Shown: positions 1 through 6,597 of the stretch, piece by piece
Numbering within the stretch: position 1 is the stretch's first letter
Layout: the number at the start of each line of letters is the position of its first letter
From: NAT127 sp041655035
GTDB lineage: Bacteria > Pseudomonadota > Gammaproteobacteria > Pseudomonadales > Porticoccaceae
Reading direction: 5' to 3'
DNA length: 16,513 bases
NCBI GenBank assembly: GCA_041655035.1
Contig: JBAZCN010000071.1
Span: forward strand, 1-16,513
Notes under the pieces: generated by a model
The model's database searches: none
Told to the model about the DNA's origin: nothing
The model's input: the letters and a program-made list of their open reading frames with translations, nothing else
Program-made: the position numbers and the translations under genes

Positions 1-177
1 CAGTTGGTGGGTATGCTGACCATCTTCGCCTGGGTGTTCGGGGTCAGCCTGATCGTCTGGGCGATTCTGAAGGCGGTGTTCGGGCTGCGCATCAGCGAGC
101 AGGAAGAGTACGCCGGCGTCGACCTCTCCGAGTGCGGCATGGAAGCCTATCCCGAGTTCGTCTCCGGACAGAAATAG
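1..177 (+). CDS. amtB: Ammonium transporter (Amt family), C-terminal end only
   Basis: This is the last 58 codons of a gene that begins before the window; it ends at TAG 175-177. The translation has one hydrophobic helix (about residues 3-26 of the fragment, with FAWVFGVSLIVW) followed by a polar cytosolic tail containing LRISEQEEYAGVDLSECG and ending in a Tyr-Pro-Glu-Phe stretch. That tail is the conserved C-terminal region of Amt/AmtB channels, which conduct ammonium across the inner membrane and are blocked by the PII protein GlnK docking on the cytosolic face. The next gene downstream is a PII protein, which strongly supports the call. The pore itself is not visible here. Usual bacterial order is glnK then amtB; here amt comes first. 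Family assignment is secure; the choice between amtB and a paralogue is not. Confidence 0.88.
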   Translation, partial: QLVGMLTIFAWVFGVSLIVWAILKAVFGLRISEQEEYAGVDLSECGMEAYPEFVSGQK

Positions 178-189
178 CCGCTGTGCGCC

Positions 190-224
190 AAGGGCAATGG
201 GGCGGGGGCCTGGCCTCCGCCCTT
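190..224 (+). terminator. Possible intrinsic terminator after amt
   Basis: A GC-rich inverted repeat, ggcgggggc at 201-209 and gcctccgcc at 213-221, forms a 9-bp stem with one G-T pair and a CTG loop. It is followed by a weak pyrimidine run (ctttccc). An alternative outer pairing, aagggc at about 191-196 with gccctt at 219-224, is also possible. The T-run is poor, so termination may be partial. Confidence 0.4.
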
Positions 225-396
225 TCCCGTTTGCGGGGCAGTGACAGATCGGCGGCGGTTTTTTTCTTTCGCACTGTGATCGAGGCGCGCTTTTGCCGAG
301 ATAATGCCGCGCATTGCTCCGCGGGAGGATGCTTTTGTGCGACAACAGGTGTATCTTTCGAGCGCTGATATATGTCTCACCGCAAACGAGGAACAC

Positions 397-735
397 ATGA
401 AACTGATCACGGCAATTATCAAACCCTTCAAGCTCGATGATGTCCGCGAGGCGTTGGCCGAAGTGGGGGTTCAGGGCATTACCGTTACCGAGGTCAAGGG
501 CTTCGGTCGCCAGAAAGGCCACACAGAGTTGTATCGTGGCGCCGAGTACGTGGTGGATTTTCTGCCCAAGGTCAAGCTCGAAATCGCCATTGACGACAGC
601 ATGGTCGACGCCGTGGTGGACGCCATCACCAAATCCGCCAATACCGGCAAAATCGGCGACGGCAAGATTTTTATCTCCACGCTCGAAGAGGTGATCCGCA
701 TCCGTACCGGCGAAACCGGCTCCAACGCGGTGTGA
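397..735 (+). CDS. glnK: Nitrogen regulatory protein P-II (GlnK/GlnB family)
   Basis: PII trimeric signal protein of 112 residues, the normal family length. It senses ATP/ADP and 2-oxoglutarate, and in this context should bind the Amt channel encoded just upstream; in proteobacteria it is uridylylated by GlnD. Visible features: N-terminal MKLITAIIKPFKLDDVREAL; T-loop at about residues 37-55 with the uridylylation-site Tyr51 in YRGAEY; B-loop at about 83-90 (TGKIGDGK); C-terminal RIRTGE at about 101-106. The start at ATG 397 has the SD-like GAGGAA at 388-393. An upstream in-frame extension of the frame has no PII homology. The name glnK rather than glnB rests on the amt neighbour. I looked for a GG-N10-GC sigma-54 element in the 219-base gap and found only an off-spaced near match. 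Confidence 0.95.
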   Translation: MKLITAIIKPFKLDDVREALAEVGVQGITVTEVKGFGRQKGHTELYRGAEYVVDFLPKVKLEIAIDDSMVDAVVDAITKSANTGKIGDGKIFISTLEEVIRIRTGETGSNAV

Positions 736-819
736 TCAGATCCTGCCCTGACGGGTCAGCGAGCTGGCCGTTAGCGGCTGGCCTTAACGAATAATGTTGG
801 GTACACTGCAGTTCAAGTC

Positions 820-846
820 TTGACAAATATGATGGTGTTATAGATT
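820..846 (+). promoter_or_regulatory. Possible sigma-70 promoter for the Rnk-like gene leader
   Basis: A perfect TTGACA (820-825) is followed after 15 bases by TAGATT (841-846), four of six matches to the -10 consensus. It sits in an AT-rich patch of about 90 bases that stands out from the GC-rich surroundings. The spacer is short, so the exact -10 is uncertain. If it is used, the transcript has a leader of about 150 bases before the GTG at 1005. Confidence 0.4.
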
Positions 847-899
847 GAATAATTCCATTCTGACTGTACAAGGACCGCTGACCACCTTTCTCCGCTAAG

Positions 900-928
900 C
901 CGGGCGCGGCCCTTTTGCCGCGACCCGG
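900..928 (+). other. Strong RNA hairpin in the leader of the Rnk-like gene
   Basis: Left arm ccgggcgcggc at 900-910 pairs with gccgcgacccgg at 917-928, giving an 11-bp stem with a single bulged A at 923 and the loop CCTTTT. No T-run follows directly, so it is unlikely to be a terminator by itself. It lies between the candidate promoter at 820-846 and the candidate attenuator at 957-991. Confidence 0.55.
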
Positions 929-956
929 TGACATCTGCCTTTTCCTGACTTTTACG

Positions 957-991
957 CAAGAATGCCCGCTGTTCGGGGGGTGCTTGTTTTT
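957..991 (+). terminator. Candidate premature terminator (attenuator) just before the Rnk-like start
   Basis: CCCG 965-968 pairs with CGGG 974-977 around a 5-base loop. An outer stem CAAG 957-960 with CTTG 983-986 closes an imperfect internal loop. A run of five T residues (987-991) follows at once. The likely Shine-Dalgarno GGGAG is at 994-998 and the GTG start at 1005. CCCG 965-968 could instead pair with CGGG 993-996 and cover the ribosome site. Leader motifs built on premature terminators have been described upstream of rnk genes in gammaproteobacteria; whether this matches one of them I cannot test here. Confidence 0.45.
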
Positions 992-1004
992 ACGGGAGAT
1001 GCAT

Positions 1005-1400
1005 GTGCCTCGCAAATTATTGGCGGCTGTCCGCCAGTCCTTCACCAAGCTATCGGATCCGGATGCACGGGCAAGAACATTTTGTCCGCTGACCATCCGG
1101 CCGGTGGAATTGGCGTCTTTACTGGAAAAACTGCAAGGTCTGTACGATCCGCCCTGTCCTTCCCGGCAGCGGCGGGGTGCGGCTGTGATGGGCTCGAGAG
1201 TCGAGGTGGTCGACCTCAGGGATAGCTCGGTTCTCGATGTCACCCTGACGCTGCCCGACGACAGCGATCCCGGCAACGGTCTGCTGTCGGTATTGTCGCC
1301 GCTGGGATCGGCCTTGCTCGGCGCGAAATCCGGCGAGATCGTCGACATGTTCGTGGGCCATCGCCTGACCCGCTTGCGGGTGGTGGGCCTGGAGCATTGA
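1005..1400 (+). CDS. Rnk-like protein with a GreA/GreB C-terminal domain
   Basis: Predicted 131-residue protein. The second half (from about residue 60) reads like the FKBP-like C-terminal domain shared by Rnk and GreA/GreB: a GSRVEVVDL strand, LTLPDD, then LSVLSPLGSALLGAKSGE, matching in pattern the NSRV and LSVMAPVGAALLG segments of E. coli Rnk. This family binds RNA polymerase near the secondary channel; Rnk was first described as a regulator of nucleoside diphosphate kinase. The first half is basic, with a short helix (PVELASLLEKLQG), and lacks the full coiled coil of GreA. I place the start at GTG 1005 because GGGAG 994-998 is spaced 6 bases from it. The in-frame ATG at 999 abuts that site and is too close. 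The domain is well supported. The exact role is inference, and it may not be orthologous to E. coli Rnk because the N-terminus differs and the C-terminus is shorter. Confidence 0.8.
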   Translation: MPRKLLAAVRQSFTKLSDPDARARTFCPLTIRPVELASLLEKLQGLYDPPCPSRQRRGAAVMGSRVEVVDLRDSSVLDVTLTLPDDSDPGNGLLSVLSPLGSALLGAKSGEIVDMFVGHRLTRLRVVGLEH

Positions 1401-1425
1401 AAGGCTGATTGATCAACAGGAGGTA

Positions 1426-1476
1426 ATGACCGCCATGAAGATGATGGTGTGCCGCGCCCGCCGCGCTATGCGGTAA
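1426..1476 (+). CDS. Possible micro-ORF (16 codons) with a perfect Shine-Dalgarno
   Basis: A perfect AGGAGG (1418-1423) precedes ATG 1426, with a second in-frame ATG at 1435; the frame closes at TAA 1474-1476. Spacing to 1426 is only 2 bases and to 1435 is 11, so 1435 (13 codons) is the likelier start. The product would be basic and Met/Arg-rich (MKMMVCRARRAMR from the second ATG). The stop codon falls in a 6-bp hairpin, TGCGGT at 1469-1474 with ACCGCA at 1484-1489. I do not recognise the peptide. The ribosome site is the best in the window, but an ORF this short can arise by chance. Confidence 0.3.
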   Translation: MTAMKMMVCRARRAMR

Positions 1477-1562
1477 AGGGCTAACCGCAAGCAGCGCCAT
1501 GACCGGCACCACGCGGCAGGGTCGGGAAGTGGCGATACTGTGTCGATACGGGAGTCACCGAG

Positions 1563-1658
1563 ATGAGCAAAGACAAGAAGGTCGTCAACGAAAAGAAAAA
1601 GCCGCAAAAGAGCCTGAAGGAAAAGCGCCGGGAAAAACGCGAGAAAAAGCAGCAGTAA
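1563..1658 (+). CDS. Uncharacterised 31-residue Lys-rich small protein
   Basis: ATG 1563 to TAA 1656-1658 encodes 31 residues beginning MSKDKKVVNEKKKPQ and continuing with a Lys/Arg/Glu-rich run to a Gln-Gln end. Roughly half the residues are Lys or Arg, with no hydrophobic segment, so it should be cytosolic, strongly basic and either disordered or a single charged helix. GGGAG at 1550-1554 is well spaced (8 bases) from the ATG, and a strong intrinsic terminator starts 20 bases after the stop. That arrangement supports a real last gene of a transcript. Base composition is A-rich on the coding strand because of the AAA/AAG codons. Function is unknown; binding to nucleic acid or ribosomes would be a guess from charge alone. 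Confidence 0.7.
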   Translation: MSKDKKVVNEKKKPQKSLKEKRREKREKKQQ

Positions 1659-1678
1659 GCGCGGTGTTGCCGGCTTCA

Positions 1679-1710
1679 GGGGCGCCCGTTCGGGCGCCCC
1701 TTTTCTGTTT
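1679..1710 (+). terminator. Strong Rho-independent terminator
   Basis: GGGGCGCCC (1679-1687) and GGGCGCCCC (1692-1700) form a perfect 9-bp stem with the loop GTTC, followed by TTTTCTGTTT (1701-1710). It closes the plus-strand group ending with the Lys-rich small gene. On the minus strand the stem is not followed by a T-run, so it should not act for the convergent SIMPL gene. Confidence 0.92.
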
Positions 1711-1752
1711 CAGATAAAAGGTTTTGGGTGACAGACCTCGGGCGACGGGGTG

Positions 1753-2466
1753 TCAATGGGGCACGATCAGTTCGAAAACCACCTGTACCGAATCATTGAA
1801 GGTGATTTCGTCATGGAGGTACTGGCCGCTGCCCGCAAACCCGTCCGCCGCCATGCGCATGACCGCCATTTCCGTTTTCGGCCGGGCCATGGGCTGGCTG
1901 CTCTGGTAGTTGATCGAATGGATCGGGCCGAGTTCGGCCCCGTAGGCTGTGGCGAGAGTCTGCGCCTTGGCTTTCGAGTCGTCGATGGCCTGCCGGCGCG
2001 CGGCATCGCGGTGCTTGTCGGCCTCGGAGGATTCGAGGGCTATCTGGGATATCTGGTTGATGCCGCTATCCACGGCGGCATCCAGCACGGCGTTGAGCCC
2101 GTCGAGCTTGCGCAGTGTGACGACCACGTCGCGGGTGGCGTTGTAGCCGGTAAATATCGGCTTGCGATCCTCATAATCAAAATTCGGTTGCAGCCTGAGG
2201 GTCGAGGCGACGATATCCTCCTTGTCGATACCGAGTGCGGCAAGTTTGTCGAGCAGGGTGTTGACCCGGCGGTCGACTTCAAGCTTGGCGTCGCTGGCGG
2301 AGCGGTGGGTGGTCTGCGCCTGGGTGTGGACCACCGCCTGGTCGGCGGCGACGCTTACTTCGCCAAGCCCGGTGGTCGACAGGGTGCGCGGGCGATCCCC
2401 TGCGGAGGCGGCGAGGCTCAGGGAGGCGAGGGTGGCCAGCAACAGGCCGGTGATCAGTTGGTTCAT
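1753..2466 (-). CDS. SIMPL-domain (DUF541, YggE-like) periplasmic protein
   Basis: Predicted 237 residues from ATG 2466-2464 to TGA at 1755-1753. An N-terminal signal peptide is clear: MNQL, a hydrophobic stretch (ITGLLLATLASLSLAASA), then a likely cleavage before GDRP. The mature part has the SIMPL pattern: TTGLGEVSVAADQA near the start, a central helix (KLEVDRRVNTLLDKLAALGI), VVVTLRKLDGLNAVLDAAV, and the ARRQAIDDSKAKAQTLA helix typical of YggE-like proteins. E. coli YggE (246 residues) has been linked to oxidative stress, but the biochemical role is unknown. AAGGAA lies 6 bases before the ATG. The gap from xerC is 83 bases with no clear promoter or terminator, so it may be the last gene of the lptM-xerC operon. 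Confidence 0.88.
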   Translation of the reverse strand: MNQLITGLLLATLASLSLAASAGDRPRTLSTTGLGEVSVAADQAVVHTQAQTTHRSASDAKLEVDRRVNTLLDKLAALGIDKEDIVASTLRLQPNFDYEDRKPIFTGYNATRDVVVTLRKLDGLNAVLDAAVDSGINQISQIALESSEADKHRDAARRQAIDDSKAKAQTLATAYGAELGPIHSINYQSSQPMARPKTEMAVMRMAADGFAGSGQYLHDEITFNDSVQVVFELIVPH

Positions 2467-2549
2467 AGTGATTCCTTGGGTCGGTTGACGAGGTGTGCGG
2501 CGCGCTGCCACGTTGCCGTTGGACCGCGGCGGCGGCGGTAAATTCGCCG

Positions 2550-3470
2550 TCACTTGGGACTGTTGTCCGGTTTTTTCCGTGCCCGGGGGTGAGCGGCATC
2601 GTAGACCTTGGCGAGATGCTGAAAATCCAGATGGGTATAGATCTGGGTGGTGGACAGGTTGGCATGGCCGAGCAGTTCCTGGACCGCGCGCAGATCGCCG
2701 CTCGACTCCAGCAGATGGCTGGCAAAGGAGTGGCGCAGCATATGGGGGTGAATCCGCGACGCCATGCCCTGGGTGATGCTCAGCTTGTGGAAGCGATCCT
2801 GGATCCCCCGGGCCGACAGGCGCTGCCCGCGCTGGCTGACGAACAGGGCGAGGCAACCGGCATCGGCCAGCAATGGGCGGGACTGCAGCCAGTGGTGGAG
2901 GGCGGCGCAGGCATGGCTGCCGACCGGCAGCTCCCTCTCCTTGCGCCCCTTGCCGAGAACCCGCACCGTTGCCGCGGCGAGATCGAGGTTGGCGAGATCG
3001 AGGCCCACCAGTTCCGCGAGACGCAATCCCGAGGAATAAAACAATTCGAGGATGGCCCGGTCGCGGATCGCCAGCGGCTGGTCGCCGGCGAGCTCGACGA
3101 AGCGGCCGGCGTTATCGGCATCGAGTGTCTTGGGCAACTTGCGGGGACTTCTCGGTGCGCGGACGGCAATGGCGGGATTATGCGTGAGCCATTTCTCGCG
3201 GATGACGAAATGGAAAAACGTGCGCAACGACGACAGCCAGCGCTGGAGGCTGCGTCCGCCGAGGCCCTGGCGATGCAACTGTGACAGGGCGCCGCGCACA
3301 TGGTGAATGTCGAGCCCGGCGAGGTCGCTGACGCCCTGGGCGGCGCACCATTCGGCAAAGCGGCGACAATCGCGGGCGTAGTGTTCGAGGGTGTGGGCGG
3401 AGAGGTTGCGTTCGTTGGCCAGATGGTGCAGGAAGCGGTCGATTGCCACCTCGAACGACACTATGGTCAT
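2550..3470 (-). CDS. xerC: Site-specific tyrosine recombinase XerC
   Basis: 306 residues, close to E. coli XerC (298). With XerD it resolves chromosome dimers at dif. An N-terminal SAM-like core-binding domain spans about residues 1-90, followed by the catalytic domain. All six catalytic positions are present: Arg150 (GLRLAEL), Lys174 (GKGRKERELP), His243 and Arg246 (HPHMLRHSFA), His269 (LGHANLSTT) and nucleophile Tyr278 (QIYTHLD). The start at ATG 3470-3468 follows GGGAGGAG at 3475-3482. The gene lies 21 bases after the DUF484 gene, the common dapF-DUF484-xerC order. I chose XerC over XerD because of this context and the sequence style. Confidence 0.96.
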   Translation of the reverse strand: MTIVSFEVAIDRFLHHLANERNLSAHTLEHYARDCRRFAEWCAAQGVSDLAGLDIHHVRGALSQLHRQGLGGRSLQRWLSSLRTFFHFVIREKWLTHNPAIAVRAPRSPRKLPKTLDADNAGRFVELAGDQPLAIRDRAILELFYSSGLRLAELVGLDLANLDLAAATVRVLGKGRKERELPVGSHACAALHHWLQSRPLLADAGCLALFVSQRGQRLSARGIQDRFHKLSITQGMASRIHPHMLRHSFASHLLESSGDLRAVQELLGHANLSTTQIYTHLDFQHLAKVYDAAHPRARKKPDNSPK

Positions 3471-3491
3471 GGGGCTCCTCCCGTCGGGGCG

Positions 3492-4178
3492 CTACAACAA
3501 ACGCGGCAGTACCCGGTTGAGCACATCGGCAATATGGCTGAGGAACAGGGTGCCATGGGTGCTCTGGTAATGGTAGGGGTCGGGGTTGCCAAGGGCGAGG
3601 ATGGCGACCGGGCGCTCGCGACCGATCCGCACCGCCGCGACCGAGCCGATCCCCGCGGTGTCGGCGAACAGAAAGGTGGTCTCGTCGGGGCGCAGCACGC
3701 CGCACAGTGGGCGGCTGTGGTGAAGCAGGGCGCTGACCCGGGCGCGGGCATGGTCCTCATCCACCAGCCGCGCGGGGTCCGGCGGCGCCGCGGTGCCGTC
3801 GGCGGCGAACAGCAGCAGGCTGACATGGGGCACCGCGAAATCGTCCCGCAGGCTGCGGTACAGCGCCGCGACCAGGGTGTCGAGGCGGTCGGCGTCGATC
3901 AGGTCGAGCACCAGCCGTTTGCTTTTTTCGAACAGCTGGTCGTTGGCCCGGGCCTGGGCGATCAGCTCGTTGAGGCGATGGCGCAGTTCGACGTTGCGCT
4001 GGCGCAGCACCGACACCTGGCGCTCCACCAGGGAGATGGCCCGGCCGCTGTCGTGGGGCAGGGAGAGGCTTTCGAGAATGTCGGGATGACGGGAGAAAAA
4101 ATCGGGATGATCGAGCAGGAATGCCTTGATGCGCTCTTCTTCCTGCAACTCCAGTGGATCTTTGTGTCTGTCGCTCAT
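3492..4178 (-). CDS. DUF484 family protein
   Basis: 228 residues. This conserved family lies between dapF and xerC in many gammaproteobacteria (YigA in E. coli); its biochemical role is not established. The N-terminal helical part carries FLLDHPDFFSRHPDIL and a coiled-coil-like segment with RQRNVELRHRLNELIAQAR at about residues 57-78. The C-terminal half (about 90-228) looks like a GAF-type fold and ends with the family-typical YHYQSTHGTLFLSHIADVL. The ATG at 4178-4176 overlaps the dapF TGA (4177-4175) as ATGA, indicating translational coupling. No catalytic motif is visible. Confidence 0.9.
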   Translation of the reverse strand: MSDRHKDPLELQEEERIKAFLLDHPDFFSRHPDILESLSLPHDSGRAISLVERQVSVLRQRNVELRHRLNELIAQARANDQLFEKSKRLVLDLIDADRLDTLVAALYRSLRDDFAVPHVSLLLFAADGTAAPPDPARLVDEDHARARVSALLHHSRPLCGVLRPDETTFLFADTAGIGSVAAVRIGRERPVAILALGNPDPYHYQSTHGTLFLSHIADVLNRVLPRLL

Positions 4179-5002
4179 ACGCGGATTCGCCCTTGAAAAA
4201 CCGTGGTTGCGGGTCCGGTCATCATCACCGGTTCACCGTCGCCCCGCCATTCGATGGCCAGGGTGCCGCCGGGCAGTTGCACCGCCACCCGCTGATCGAG
4301 CAGGCCGCGGGTGATGCCCGCCACTACCGCGGCACAGGCCCCGGTGCCGCAGGCCAGGGTTTCCCCCGCGCCGCGTTCGTGGACCCTGAGGGCCACGGCA
4401 TCCCGGGCCTCGACGGCCATGAAGCCGACGTTGACCCGCTGGGGGAACATCGGGTGGTGTTCGATGGCGGGGCCGAGGCTTGCCACCGGCGCGCTGGCGA
4501 CAGCATCCACCACCAGCACCGCGTGGGGGTTGCCCATCGACAGCGCGCTGATTTCCAGTTCGCGGCCGTCCACCGGCAATGAATAGGTGAGTGAACGGCG
4601 AGCGGCGGTGAAGGGAATATCCCGCGGCTCGAAGATCGGAGCGCCCATGTCCACCGTCACTTGGCTGCCATCGACCGTCAGTACGATGACCCCGGAGCGG
4701 GTGCGCACTCTCAGGGTGTTCTTGCCGGTGAGGCGGCGGTCGCGCACGAACTTGGCAAAGCAGCGCGCGCCGTTGCCGCACTGTGCCACTTCGCCGCCAT
4801 CGCTGTTATAGATGCGATAGTCGAAATCGACATCCGGGGAGGAGGGCGGCTCGACCACCAGAACCTGGTCGCAGCCGATGCCGAAATGGCGGTCGGCGAG
4901 GCGGCGGGCCAGCGCCGGCGTCATGTCGACTTCCTGGGTAACGGCGTCGATGACCACGAAATCGTTGCCAAGGCCGTGCATTTTGGTGAAGCGCAGCAGC
5001 AC
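4175..5002 (-). CDS. dapF: Diaminopimelate epimerase DapF
   Basis: 275 residues, matching the family (274 in E. coli). It interconverts LL- and meso-diaminopimelate in the cytosol, feeding peptidoglycan and lysine synthesis. The two catalytic cysteines are present: Cys75 in QCGNGARC and Cys218 in ACGTGAC. The N-terminal FTKMHGLGNDF and the SMGNPH motif are typical. I start at GTG 5002-5000 (giving LLRFTKMHG) because GGAG at the end of lysA is spaced 7 bases away and relatives start the same way; the downstream ATG at 4981 would cut into the conserved first strand. It begins 4 bases after the lysA stop and overlaps the DUF484 gene by 4 bases. LysA, which uses its product, is next to it. Confidence 0.96.
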   Translation of the reverse strand: MLLRFTKMHGLGNDFVVIDAVTQEVDMTPALARRLADRHFGIGCDQVLVVEPPSSPDVDFDYRIYNSDGGEVAQCGNGARCFAKFVRDRRLTGKNTLRVRTRSGVIVLTVDGSQVTVDMGAPIFEPRDIPFTAARRSLTYSLPVDGRELEISALSMGNPHAVLVVDAVASAPVASLGPAIEHHPMFPQRVNVGFMAVEARDAVALRVHERGAGETLACGTGACAAVVAGITRGLLDQRVAVQLPGGTLAIEWRGDGEPVMMTGPATTVFQGRIRV

Positions 5003-5006
5003 GGCG

Positions 5007-6254
<1,248 letters not shown>

Positions 6255-6261
6255 GTTGTGA

Positions 6262-6486
6262 TCACCGGGCTTGTGAATTGGCGGCGGGTGCCGGCTGTTG
6301 CCCGGCCTGTTCCGCGGCGCCGTCCTCGGGCGCCGTGTCGTGGGCTTCCGGCGCCGAAGGCAGGTAGAGCGGGCCCTTGTTGCCGCAGCCGGTGATCGCG
6401 AGCAGCGCGCCGAACAGCGCCGCCCACAACAGTTGCTGCGGGTGGCGATGGCGCGCAAGGGCAGAGTCTGAATTCGAAGCTGGCAT
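6262..6486 (-). CDS. lptM: Small lipoprotein LptM (YifL/LppL family)
   Basis: 74 residues. A basic N-terminus is followed by a hydrophobic stretch (LLWAALFGALLA) and the lipobox ITGC, with the lipidated cysteine at residue 34. The residues after it, CGNKGPLYLP, are the signature of LptM (formerly YifL/LppL), an outer-membrane lipoprotein that helps LptD mature in the LptDE lipopolysaccharide translocon. The rest is Ala/Pro/Glu-rich and probably disordered. No good ribosome site precedes the ATG at 6486; with the promoter at 6517-6545 the 5' leader would be only about 24 bases. It heads the lysA-dapF cluster, its usual place in Pseudomonas-type genomes. Confidence 0.92.
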   Translation of the reverse strand: MPASNSDSALARHRHPQQLLWAALFGALLAITGCGNKGPLYLPSAPEAHDTAPEDGAAEQAGQQPAPAANSQAR

Positions 6487-6516
6487 TATCGGGGCCGCGG
6501 ATACGTGAATGGCGGA

Positions 6517-6545
6517 AGTATACGGTGCCGCCGGATTTCCCTCAA
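6517..6545 (-). promoter_or_regulatory. Sigma-70 promoter for the lptM-lysA-dapF operon
   Basis: Read on the minus strand: TTGAGG (6545-6540), a spacer of exactly 17 bases, then TATACT (6522-6517), five of six matches to the -10 consensus. Transcription would start near 6510, about 24 bases before the lptM ATG. It is the best promoter match in the window and lies in the short gap between argH and lptM. Confidence 0.65.
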
Positions 6546-6597
6546 TTGCCGCGGCGCTGGATGGCTCTCCGGACCCTCGTTGTGCCGGGCAAATATG

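Noticed and set aside
284..296. Sigma-54-like GG...GC element before glnK
   Set aside because: The gap between GG and GC is 9 bases instead of 10, and the flanking consensus is weak.
304..396. In-frame upstream extension of glnK from ATG 304
   Set aside because: PII proteins begin MKLITAIIKP; the extra 31 codons have no homology, and a good ribosome site precedes ATG 397.
756..785. Small inverted and direct repeat (gctggcc, gccg-ttag-cggc) after glnK as a terminator
   Set aside because: Only a 4-bp perfect stem and no T-run; too weak to call.
801..826. T-loop-like GTTCAAGTC suggesting a tRNA remnant
   Set aside because: No acceptor stem, anticodon arm or D arm can be found around it.
671..1348. 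Minus-strand open frame (225 codons) over the Rnk-like gene and its leader
   Set aside because: No ribosome site or recognisable domain; it covers a gene with a clear GreA/GreB-type domain on the other strand.
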